Assembly: GCA_050010255.1 (NCBI GenBank)
Contig: JBEKLJ010000188.1
Location: 1 to 7,090, forward strand
From: JBEKLJ01 sp050010255
GTDB taxonomy: Bacteria; Acidobacteriota; Terriglobia; Bryobacterales; Bryobacteraceae
Direction: 5' to 3'
DNA: 7,090 bases
The position numbers were made by a program, and so were the translations under genes. Below, piece after piece: positions 1-5,859 of the stretch; position 1 is the stretch's first letter, and every line of letters starts with the position of its first letter. The notes beneath the pieces are model-generated. The model was not told the DNA's origin, searched no databases, and saw only the letters and a list, made by a program, of their open reading frames with translations.

Positions 1-2
1 CT

Positions 3-161
3 TCCGTCAGGCAGACCGGCGGCGATCTGACAATCAGTCTCCGGCTGAGCCTCGCGCCGGCGTTCACCACCCCGAAAGCGATTTTCATTAGTCCCCCGGC
101 GGGCACTGGCCGTCAGGGCGGATGGCAGACGGCAGGCGTCTGGACAGTCGCGGACCGATGA
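3..161 (+). CDS. C-terminal end of a probable secreted/surface protein (5' end outside window)
   Basis: This is an open frame with no start in the window. It enters at base 3 (the frame is open from the left edge) and stops at TGA 159-161, giving about 52 residues. The visible peptide has alternating hydrophobic residues (GGDLTISLRLSLAPAF), then TTPKAIFI, a Gly/Pro linker, and the ending GGWQTAGVWTVADR. From memory, this pattern matches the C-terminal beta-sandwich tail common in large secreted proteins of Acidobacteriota (strand, 'aF.g.k.iy', 'sgW...G.W.V'). That recollection could not be checked by alignment. The function of the whole protein cannot be told from this fragment. The gene converges on the methyltransferase that ends at 277. 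The gap 162-276 shows no hairpin followed by a T-run on either strand, only 4-bp stems, so no terminator is called. The family link is moderately sure; that it is real coding sequence is likely. Confidence 0.6.
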   Translation, partial: SVRQTGGDLTISLRLSLAPAFTTPKAIFISPPAGTGRQGGWQTAGVWTVADR

Positions 162-276
162 CCGATTTCTTTCAGGGGCGTCTCACGGCAGTCCGCCGCA
201 TCCCCGATGGAAGCGGCACGAGCCGTCGGTTTGAGCTTGAGGGTCCACGGCCCCGCATGATTCCCTTCCGGAGTCT

Positions 277-1227
277 CTACTTCGCAAGGAAAACAGACAA
301 TCCTTTGGTCATCAGGTCCTCCGGCGACATCTGGACCGCCTCGGAGACCAGGCGCAACCGCGCTGGATCGCGAGCTTGATCTTCCATGGAAACCATCCAC
401 CGAATCGTCATGCCGCAGTCCCGGAAGAACTGACGCATTCGGCGCACGTCAACGCGATTCAGGGCTGGACTGTCATGGACCCAGGCCGCCGCTTCTGGCA
501 GGCTCGGCGAAACTCCCTCTGGCCACACGTCCTTCAGGGCGTCCAACATCTGCTCCTTGGTCCAGAGAAGATGAGCCCAATCCGGCATCAGTTTTGAAAT
601 TGTCCCAAAATGATGCAGGTGGTGGCCATAGGAGCACGTCCAAACGGGCTCGAAGGTCACCAACCCAACCCCTCCCGACCGGAGGACGCGCCGGATTTCT
701 CCCAGCACCGCTGGCACGTCCGAGATATGCTCGAACGTGGATATCGAAAGGACTGCATCGAAGCTCGCGGTCTTAAACTCGAGCTGCGTGGCATCCATTC
801 GGAGTAATCTGCCCCGGGACCGCGCACCTCGGACTTCAACAGCCTGATCGATGTCGAGGCCGACGCCGACATATTCCCTCACGCCGTGCGCCAAAGCCCT
901 TTCAAGAGAGTATCCGTGAGGCGAGGCGCCAATCTCCAGGAGCCGCTTGCGGCGAAGCGGAATGGAGCGAGCGAGCGAATCCACACAGTGGTGGTTGTAC
1001 TGCCGTATGTCATTCAACAACGCGGAATTCTGCTGGCTAGCATTGAACCGCTCTATCTGGCAGACATAGTCAGCCAGACGCTGGCGTTCTTGGACCAGTC
1101 CGCGCAGGCTCCTGATGAACTTCTGCCCACCCCAGGCCGTCATAGTCAGATGGTTGCCGCGGGAGCCTCCAAGCGGACCCGCTCCGGTTCCGCAGACCGT
1201 TTTCGCGGCCTCTACCGCGGCCGCCAT
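277..1227 (-). CDS. Class I SAM-dependent methyltransferase (Methyltransf_11-like)
   Basis: The 316-residue protein should transfer a methyl group from S-adenosylmethionine; the acceptor is unknown, though the neighbours suggest a sugar or lipid-linked glycan. Seen in sequence: a helical N-terminal extension (about 36-95), the SAM-binding glycine motif LLEIGASPHGYSLERAL (96-112), the acidic end of strand 2 GLDID (123-127), MDAT (144-147), and SFDAVLSISTFEHISD (155-170) followed by EIRRVLRSGGVGLVTFEP (177-194). A His-rich stretch GHHLHHF (201-207) follows strand 5 and may belong to the acceptor site. The ATG at 1227 overlaps the last 16 bp of the upstream membrane-protein gene (stop at 1212-1214), which suggests translational coupling. 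The Shine-Dalgarno there is weak and close (AGGG, about 3 nt away). An in-frame ATG at 1143 (Met29) would remove a low-complexity Ala/Gly-rich leader and may be the true start. Stop is TAG. The family is secure; the substrate is not. Confidence 0.87.
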   Translation of the reverse strand: MAAAVEAAKTVCGTGAGPLGGSRGNHLTMTAWGGQKFIRSLRGLVQERQRLADYVCQIERFNASQQNSALLNDIRQYNHHCVDSLARSIPLRRKRLLEIGASPHGYSLERALAHGVREYVGVGLDIDQAVEVRGARSRGRLLRMDATQLEFKTASFDAVLSISTFEHISDVPAVLGEIRRVLRSGGVGLVTFEPVWTCSYGHHLHHFGTISKLMPDWAHLLWTKEQMLDALKDVWPEGVSPSLPEAAAWVHDSPALNRVDVRRMRQFFRDCGMTIRWMVSMEDQARDPARLRLVSEAVQMSPEDLMTKGLSVFLAK

Positions 1228-3611
1228 TTCCCTGCCACGGGCACACCCCCCGCGGCATCGAACTCAAACACCTCTGCGGGATTGCTCACCTCGCAGTTGC
1301 AGTTGGGCTTCGGCGACCACTCCCGTCCTCTGACCAGCGCAATGGATTGCACGCCTTGGCCCGCCCAGTCGCCAACCACCGGCGCGCCATTCGCCCCGAC
1401 ACCGAAGGAAATCACCCGGCCCTTCGGCGCCAAGTCGGCGAGCAGGCCCGCCTCGCCGTTCGACCTACGGTAGATGCCAATGCTCGAACGGCCGTTTCCC
1501 TGCCAGTCCCCGGCGATGGGCGTGTCACCCGGCATGCCCAAATGGATCACGGGGGTGTCTCCCTCTCGCCCGGTCCAGTCGTTGAAGACGTGCCAGGACA
1601 TATCTGACGGCCGGAAATAGCCCGGTGTGGCGACGCCGTCCCCGTCCCAATCACCGGTGACCGGTATGTCTCCCGCCTGCATCCCCCAAACCCGTACCTC
1701 GACATCGGTCTTCCCGTCCATGTCCTGGTCCAGGTACCACGTCAGGTTCGACGGCCGGAACACACCGATCTCCGTCCTGCCGTCGCCGTTCCAGTCTCCT
1801 GCCAGGGGCAGATCGCCCGGCTTCCCGAAGCGCAGCTCCGTGACCGAGCCGCTCACCGTCCGGAGCCTCCAGGCGCCGTCCGGATAGAACACGCCCGGGA
1901 GACTGATGTTCCGAATGTCGCTGGAGACACGGTAAACCCGCCATCCGTCCACGAGCGAGCGAGTATCGACCAGGGGTCGTGGCGAGGAGCAATAGATGCC
2001 GGCCCCCGGCGGCAGGAACGGACAAACCAAGCGGTGCAGACCGAGATCGACGACCCGCATTCGGCGCTGCGTCTGGTACACGGGAGTCATGCCGGTTCCC
2101 CCAGAAGCGCGCAGCGCACGGCCCCACTCCCGCGCTCCCGACTCGTAGAAGCCCGCGCGTGGCGCCGGCACCAGTTGGTTCTCGAGCACCGGCGTCGCAA
2201 CGTAGTAGGAGAGCCTCCGCCGGTCCGGCGACGCCGCCTGGAAGCCAAAATAACCCACCGACACGTCCGGCCTGCCCCGCAAATCCGCCAGGTGCGCGCC
2301 GATTTCGTAAACATACTCGTGGGGGTTCCGCAGGTTGATGAGCACCGTGCTGTTCTCCGGCACGGTGCTCAGGAATGTCAGAAGGTCGGCGTTCGCCTCG
2401 TCGATCATCATCTGGAAGCGGGCGCTCGTGGAGTTGTTGACTTGCGTCACTGCAAAGAGCACGGCCGTCAGCACAGCCGCCGCTCGAAGCCACCGCGACG
2501 CCAGGCCCCGCCGAAGGCGCTCCACAAGCTGACCCAGCGCCACTCCGCCAAACACCGCGCAGCCCACGGCGAAAGGCAGCAAGTAGTATTCCAGCGTGGA
2601 TTGCCAGGGAAGAATGACCACCATCCAGCCCGCCATCCAGATCAATGCATCGCCGAGCAAGCGCGTCTGGGTTTGTTCCCTGCGTATCATGGTCCACGCG
2701 ATGAACAGCGCCAGCGGTGCGAGGTAGGGGAAATCGCGCACCAGCCAGGCAAGCCAGACTTCCAGCGAGCCGAGCATCCTTCTGGGAGCGATCTGGTATG
2801 CACGGGTGTACGTTCCCGCGGACACCGCAGTCGAAATTGCGATCCAGCGCAACAGGAAGTACAGCCCGCCTGCAATCGCCGTCGCCGCTGCGAAAACCTC
2901 CCGCTCCCTGCTTCCCATCTGGTCGCCGGCGCCCTTACGCCGGCGAATCAGGAACCAGCCGGCGCTGATTGGGATCAACGCAATCGACGTCTCCTTGGCG
3001 CCGAAGGCGATGAAGAATGCGGAAATCGCAGCCCCGAACAGCGCGATGCGAGCAAACGGGTTTTCCTGCCGCTGCCTGGCTGCCAGGAAGGCCAGACCGG
3101 CCAGCGACACTGCGACCTGCAACGGTTCTGCCTTGGAGAGCGTGTAGAAATTCTCGATTACCGGGCCGGAGAGCACGAACAGCAGGCCGGCTGCACCCGC
3201 CTGCAGCCGGGATGCGCCTCGCCAGAGCATGAAGTGGATCAGAAGCGCCGCGGTTCCAGCCAGCACAAAGAGGTTCGCCAGGAAGAACATGAACGGCTGC
3301 GCCCACGCGATCGCGTAGATCGCCGTGTAGTACAGCCAATAGGCTGGAACGAAGCGGCCCGTCTCGGCATTTAGGCGCAGAACGGCGCCCGGGTGTCGTG
3401 CCAGCTCTCTCGCGCTATGGATCGTTACCGCGTCGTCGAGCAGTCCCAACTCCGGCGATAGCAGCCGCGGCGCCAGCACCAGCAGCGCGGCGAGAACTGG
3501 CCAGTAAGGGACGAGGCGCCCAAACCTGGTCCTGAACGGTCTCGCCCGCCCGTCAGACGGGTCCTCCGGCGCCGGCCCGCTCTCAACAGAACAGTGGATG
3601 GGCCCCTGCAT
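1212..3611 (-). CDS. Multi-spanning GT-C-like membrane glycosyltransferase with C-terminal FG-GAP/VCBS-like repeats
   Basis: The protein has 799 residues. Residues 1-33 are polar. About eleven or twelve hydrophobic segments follow between 34 and 391 (for example 34-52, 90-127, 137-153, 163-178, 188-222, 240-260, 283-309, 320-361, 374-391). Just after the first segment lies LLDDAVTIHSAREL (57-70), an acidic pair in the first external loop where GT-C enzymes (ArnT/PMT type) keep their catalytic Asp/Glu. TLSKAEPLQV (157-166) is a second conserved-looking polar patch. Residues 392-560 form a soluble, probably periplasmic, domain. Residues 572-796 hold about five repeat units with GDW.GDG cores (separate entry). 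By analogy the membrane part would move a sugar from a polyprenyl-phosphate donor outside the membrane; the adjacent divergent GtrB-like gene could make that donor. An AGGA lies 2 nt before the ATG and a TATAAT box lies close upstream, supporting this start. The methyltransferase gene overlaps its 3' end. It could instead be a non-enzymatic surface membrane protein; the GT-C call is fold-level only. Confidence 0.8.
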   Translation of the reverse strand: MQGPIHCSVESGPAPEDPSDGRARPFRTRFGRLVPYWPVLAALLVLAPRLLSPELGLLDDAVTIHSARELARHPGAVLRLNAETGRFVPAYWLYYTAIYAIAWAQPFMFFLANLFVLAGTAALLIHFMLWRGASRLQAGAAGLLFVLSGPVIENFYTLSKAEPLQVAVSLAGLAFLAARQRQENPFARIALFGAAISAFFIAFGAKETSIALIPISAGWFLIRRRKGAGDQMGSREREVFAAATAIAGGLYFLLRWIAISTAVSAGTYTRAYQIAPRRMLGSLEVWLAWLVRDFPYLAPLALFIAWTMIRREQTQTRLLGDALIWMAGWMVVILPWQSTLEYYLLPFAVGCAVFGGVALGQLVERLRRGLASRWLRAAAVLTAVLFAVTQVNNSTSARFQMMIDEANADLLTFLSTVPENSTVLINLRNPHEYVYEIGAHLADLRGRPDVSVGYFGFQAASPDRRRLSYYVATPVLENQLVPAPRAGFYESGAREWGRALRASGGTGMTPVYQTQRRMRVVDLGLHRLVCPFLPPGAGIYCSSPRPLVDTRSLVDGWRVYRVSSDIRNISLPGVFYPDGAWRLRTVSGSVTELRFGKPGDLPLAGDWNGDGRTEIGVFRPSNLTWYLDQDMDGKTDVEVRVWGMQAGDIPVTGDWDGDGVATPGYFRPSDMSWHVFNDWTGREGDTPVIHLGMPGDTPIAGDWQGNGRSSIGIYRRSNGEAGLLADLAPKGRVISFGVGANGAPVVGDWAGQGVQSIALVRGREWSPKPNCNCEVSNPAEVFEFDAAGGVPVAGKWRPR
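1224..1898 (-). repeat. Protein-level tandem repeats: FG-GAP/VCBS-like array in the membrane protein's tail
   Basis: Residues 572-796 of the 799-residue protein repeat with a period of 46-48 residues. The core reads GD.P..GDW.G.G followed by a '.GVFRPS...W.L' strand pair. Cores are GDWNGDG (605-611), GDWDGDG (653-659), GDWQGNG (701-707), GDWAGQG (747-753), and a closing AGKW (793-796). The first half-unit, GVFYPDGAWRL (573-583), matches the second half of a full unit (GVFRPSNLTWYL, 616-627). The array therefore begins mid-unit and ends mid-unit, as in beta-propellers closed by a shared blade. The Asp-rich D.DGDG-type loops of the first two units resemble calcium-binding loops; units three and four have lost several of those acidic residues. 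Such repeats are usually extracellular and bind ligands or partners; the ligand here is unknown. Confidence 0.75.
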
Positions 3612-3628
3612 TTTCCTAATGGATGATC

Positions 3629-3659
3629 ATTATAGCGTTTTTGGACTTCGGCTTGACAA
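3629..3659 (-). promoter_or_regulatory. Sigma70-type promoter for the leftward membrane-protein/methyltransferase operon
   Basis: Read on the minus strand, a perfect TATAAT (3634 down to 3629) is preceded by TTGTCA (3659 down to 3654, five of six consensus bases) with a 19-bp spacer, slightly longer than ideal. Transcription would begin near 3622, giving a leader of only about 11 nt that still holds AGGA just before the ATG at 3611. Its -35 box overlaps the -35 box of the opposite promoter. A perfect -10 in G+C-rich DNA and its position support the call; it is not proven. Confidence 0.5.
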
Positions 3660-3682
3660 TTCCCGCTCCAAAAGCTGATTAT
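3653..3682 (+). promoter_or_regulatory. Sigma70-type promoter for the GtrB-like gene
   Basis: A consensus TTGACA (3653-3658) is followed after 18 bp by GATTAT (3677-3682, four of six consensus bases). Transcription would start near 3689, leaving a leader of about 40 nt before the ATG at 3729. This argues against an in-frame ATG at 3681, which would lie inside the promoter. The -35 box shares five bases (3654-3658) with that of the leftward promoter, so RNA polymerase could probably occupy only one at a time. Confidence 0.45.
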
Positions 3683-3690
3683 GGCTTACT

Positions 3691-3707
3691 GCCGGCCGAT
3701 CGCCGGC
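3691..3707 (+). other. Predicted 5'-leader stem-loop ahead of the GtrB-like gene
   Basis: GCCGGC (3691-3696), a 5-nt loop CGATC, and GCCGGC (3702-3707) can form a six-pair all-G/C stem. With the predicted start near 3689 it would sit at the extreme 5' end of the transcript, 21 nt before the start codon. No T-run follows, so it is not a terminator. A protective 5' hairpin or a chance G/C palindrome are both possible. Confidence 0.3.
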
Positions 3708-3728
3708 TCCAAGTATGGTTCTATTGCG

Positions 3729-4718
3729 ATGCGCCGACTCGACATCGTCATCCCGGTTTACAACGAAGCGACGTCCCTCCCCTCTTTTCACGGCTGTCTG
3801 AGAACCGTCGCGGCCTCGTTAGAGGGCTACGCCGTTCGCTACATCTATGTGAACGACGGCTCTACGGACGAGACTCAGACGGTCCTCACGTCATTGACCG
3901 CCTCCGATCCCGCGGTCACGGCGCTCGAACTGAGCCGCAACTTCGGTCACCAGGCCGCCCTGAGCGCCGGCCTCACGCACGCCGACGCCGATATCGTCAT
4001 CATGATGGACGGCGATGGCCAGCATCCGCCCGCCCTGCTGCCCGAGATCTTGAAGCTGCACGACTGCGGCTACGATATCGTGCAGACTCGGCGTCTGGAT
4101 CGTGGCGCCTCTCTGAAGCGCTTCACTTCGCGCGCGTTTTACCGGTTGATCAACCGTTTGGGCGGGTTGAGGCTGCCGGAAGGCGCCGCCGATTTCCGCC
4201 TGATTTCCAGAACGGTGCTCCTCGCGTTGCGCGACGTTCGAGAGTATCACCGGTTTTACAGAGGTCTCATTCCGTGGCTTGGGTTTCGAACGGTCTTGCT
4301 GCCGTACGAGCCCGCCGAACGGCTGGCCGGATCCTCAAAATACTCGCTTCGAAGGATGCTCCGGCTGGCGAGCGACGGGATATTCTCGTTTTCGCTGACT
4401 CCGCTCAGGCTCGGGATACTGACGGGGGGGCTGTTCCTCTGCCTGGCGGCGGCTGAGGCGCTCTACGTCGGATTCCTCTGGTTGTCCGGCCGGCGGGGCG
4501 CTCTGGTTCCCGGCTGGAGTTCCCTGATCGTGCTATCAACCGTGGGCTTTGGGGCCATCATGATCCTGCTCGGATTCATCGGCGTCTACGTTGGCATGAT
4601 CTTTCAGGAGGTAAAGCGGAGGCCGGTGTACGTCGTCCGTTCCGTGATCGAACACGGTGTGAGCGCTGAGGATCCCGCCGCGCAGAGTGCGCCTCGCGGC
4701 GGAGCTGGAACCGCCTGA
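3729..4718 (+). CDS. GtrB/DPM1-type polyprenyl-phosphate glycosyltransferase (GT2, membrane-anchored)
   Basis: The 329-residue protein likely transfers a sugar from a nucleotide sugar to undecaprenyl phosphate at the cytoplasmic membrane face, supplying a lipid-linked donor for extracytoplasmic glycosylation. Seen: MRRLDIVIPVYNE at the start, VNDGSTD (41-47), LSRNFGHQAALSAGL (68-82), the catalytic DGDGQHPP (94-101), FRLISR (156-161), RGLIPWLGF (178-186), and LAGSSKYSLRRMLRLASDG (199-217). Two C-terminal membrane segments (about 227-251 and 263-290) are followed by FQEVKRRPVYVV (292-303). The order, length and double-hairpin anchor match the GtrB/bactoprenol glucosyltransferase group. The start was set at ATG 3729 because the conserved domain begins there; an ATG 48 bp upstream (3681) adds only a poor leader inside the promoter. 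No clear Shine-Dalgarno precedes 3729. It is divergent from the GT-C-like gene and convergent with the next GT2 gene, 7 bp apart. The sugar is not predictable. Confidence 0.93.
   Translation: MRRLDIVIPVYNEATSLPSFHGCLRTVAASLEGYAVRYIYVNDGSTDETQTVLTSLTASDPAVTALELSRNFGHQAALSAGLTHADADIVIMMDGDGQHPPALLPEILKLHDCGYDIVQTRRLDRGASLKRFTSRAFYRLINRLGGLRLPEGAADFRLISRTVLLALRDVREYHRFYRGLIPWLGFRTVLLPYEPAERLAGSSKYSLRRMLRLASDGIFSFSLTPLRLGILTGGLFLCLAAAEALYVGFLWLSGRRGALVPGWSSLIVLSTVGFGAIMILLGFIGVYVGMIFQEVKRRPVYVVRSVIEHGVSAEDPAAQSAPRGGAGTA
4675..4702. repeat. Perfect 8-bp inverted repeat at a convergent gene junction
   Basis: CCGCCGCG (4675-4682) and its exact complement CGCGGCGG (4695-4702) flank a 12-nt loop. The repeat lies inside the last codons of the GtrB-like gene, where the protein is a variable Ala/Gly tail, just before two genes meet tail to tail. 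It could fold in either transcript. No T-run follows on either strand, so it is not a canonical terminator, and at this G+C content an 8-bp match can arise by chance. Confidence 0.3.
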
Positions 4719-4725
4719 CGGCTCG

Positions 4726-5637
4726 CTAGCGCCGCCTTCCTCTCGCCCGCCCCAGCTTCCGCCCCACCCAACCCGGCCGCGGCCGCACCGCTGCCCACCA
4801 TTCCCGGCAGTACCGCGACAGGTGCCGCCGGTTCTCCCAGCACCCGGCCGGCAGGCTCAGCAGGCACTTGAACGTGGACGGCCGCAAGGGCTCGTAGAAC
4901 TGGTCCCGCCCGTCCAGCAGAAAACAGTAGTACGAAAGCACCGCCTTGAACGGTGCGTAGCCGTAGCGCCGTTTCAGCACCTGAATCGTCTCGCGCAGCA
5001 CTTCCTTGCGCGACCCCAAGGTCTTGTTCCCCCGATGCATGCGCGAATGGGCGAGGAACTCCGGCGCGAGGCCGAACCGTGACGTCCGCGCCATCCGGAT
5101 CCAGAGATCGTAGTCGAAGGAATACTGAAGCTGCGCGTCCAGCCCTCCCACGCGTTCGTAGGCCTCGCGCCGGAAGAAGCACGCCGGCTGGCAAATAAAG
5201 CACTCGTTGGCCAGCAGCTCCTCGTTGAACTCCTCCGTCGGATACGGCCGCAGGACCTCTCCGCGTTCATTCACCCAATACGCCTGCCCGTACACCGCGC
5301 CCAGGCCCGGGTCCGCCGCGAGGCGCCGTACCGCCGCGCCGACCGCGCCCGCGAGCAGCCGGTCGTCAGCGTTCAGCCAGCCGAGAATCGAGCCGCGCGA
5401 CATCGCGAACCCCTTGTTGATCGCATCCGCCGCGCCGCTGTCGCGAGCCGAGACGTACCGGAGTCTGTCGCGGTGCCGCTCGAGGATCTCAAGCGTGCCG
5501 TCCGTCGATCCCCCATCCATAACGACGTACTCGATTTGCGGGTAGTCCTGTGACAGCACGCTCTCGACGGCCTCTTCGATGAATCCGGCCATGTTGAGCG
5601 ACGGCGTGACAATGCTGACCAGCGGGTCCGTGGACAT
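4726..5637 (-). CDS. GT2-family glycosyltransferase (GT-A fold, soluble)
   Basis: The 303-residue protein probably adds a sugar from a nucleotide donor to a growing glycan in the cytoplasm. Seen: VSIVTPSLNMAGFIEEAVES (7-26), DYPQIEYVVMDGGSTDGTLE (31-50), SARDSGAADAINKGF (63-77), the metal-binding GWLNADD (86-92), VYGQAYWVN (115-123), CFICQPACFFRREAYERVGG (146-165), and SFDYDLWIRMA (173-183), the acceptor-side ED-like motif. The C-terminal third is helical and ends in a basic tail (GRKLGRARGRRR) that may touch the membrane. The ATG at 5637 was chosen because the conserved first strand starts six residues later; an upstream TTG at 5724 would add 29 poorly conserved-looking residues. No strong ribosome binding site or promoter is evident upstream. 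It converges on the GtrB-like gene with 7 bp between stops, so each transcript must run into the other gene unless it ends internally. Donor and acceptor are unknown. Confidence 0.92.
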   Translation of the reverse strand: MSTDPLVSIVTPSLNMAGFIEEAVESVLSQDYPQIEYVVMDGGSTDGTLEILERHRDRLRYVSARDSGAADAINKGFAMSRGSILGWLNADDRLLAGAVGAAVRRLAADPGLGAVYGQAYWVNERGEVLRPYPTEEFNEELLANECFICQPACFFRREAYERVGGLDAQLQYSFDYDLWIRMARTSRFGLAPEFLAHSRMHRGNKTLGSRKEVLRETIQVLKRRYGYAPFKAVLSYYCFLLDGRDQFYEPLRPSTFKCLLSLPAGCWENRRHLSRYCREWWAAVRPRPGWVGRKLGRARGRRR

Positions 5638-5687
5638 GGCGCCGTGAAACAGCCTACCACAGCGCTCGTCTTCACTCCGCGCCGCGA

Positions 5688-5859
5688 TTGCATTTGCCGG
5701 GATTTCCTCAGTACGATGGCACAATGGAGTTCAGCGATGCTGCCGTTGAGGTCTCCGCTGGCGGCCCGCGGCTGCTCTCCGCTCGCCCGCATGGCCACGC
5801 GACCCTCGTGTTACCCTCAGGATTGCGGAGCGCGCCTCGACTTGGCCGCTTCGCAGCCT
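5688..5859 (+). other. Possible truncated gene start with leaderless-type promoter, broken by the foldback element
   Basis: TTGCAT (5688-5693), an 18-bp spacer and TACGAT (5712-5717) form a weak promoter-like pair whose expected start point falls on the A of ATG 5724, the geometry of a leaderless gene. The frame from 5724 begins MEFSDAAVEVSAGG and continues LLSARPHGHATLVLPSG. It crosses the left inverted repeat of the element and ends at a TGA within the right inverted repeat (6036-6038). About 45 codons precede the element. I recognise no family. It may be the remnant of a gene cut by insertion or plain intergenic DNA; the evidence is thin. Confidence 0.22.

Noticed and set aside
162..276. 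Terminator between the convergent genes at the left end
   Set aside because: Only 4-bp stems such as CGGC-ACGA-GCCG (around 213-224) without T-runs could be found.
1651..2697. A 348-codon open frame on the - strand, in another frame of the membrane-protein gene
   Set aside because: It runs through a region where the main frame shows clear membrane segments and regular repeats. Its own product is Arg/Gly/Ala-rich low-complexity sequence. I saw no sign of a frameshift joining the two.
2034..3374. A 446-codon open frame on the + strand
   Set aside because: It lies wholly antisense to the membrane-protein gene, is full of Arg/His/Gln/Pro without any domain pattern, and is explained by the high G+C content of the true gene opposite.
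3681..3728. Upstream ATG at 3681 as start of the GtrB-like gene
   Set aside because: It lies inside the predicted -10 region, lacks a ribosome site, and adds 16 residues before a conserved domain that normally begins near the N-terminus.
3623..4456. A 277-codon + strand frame overlapping the GtrB-like gene
   Set aside because: The overlapping 3729-4718 frame carries all glycosyltransferase motifs in order; this one is Arg-rich and motif-free.
5638..5724. Upstream TTG start (5724) for the leftward GT2 gene
   Set aside because: ATG 5637 gives the usual short lead-in to the first beta strand. The added residues look like translated intergenic DNA.
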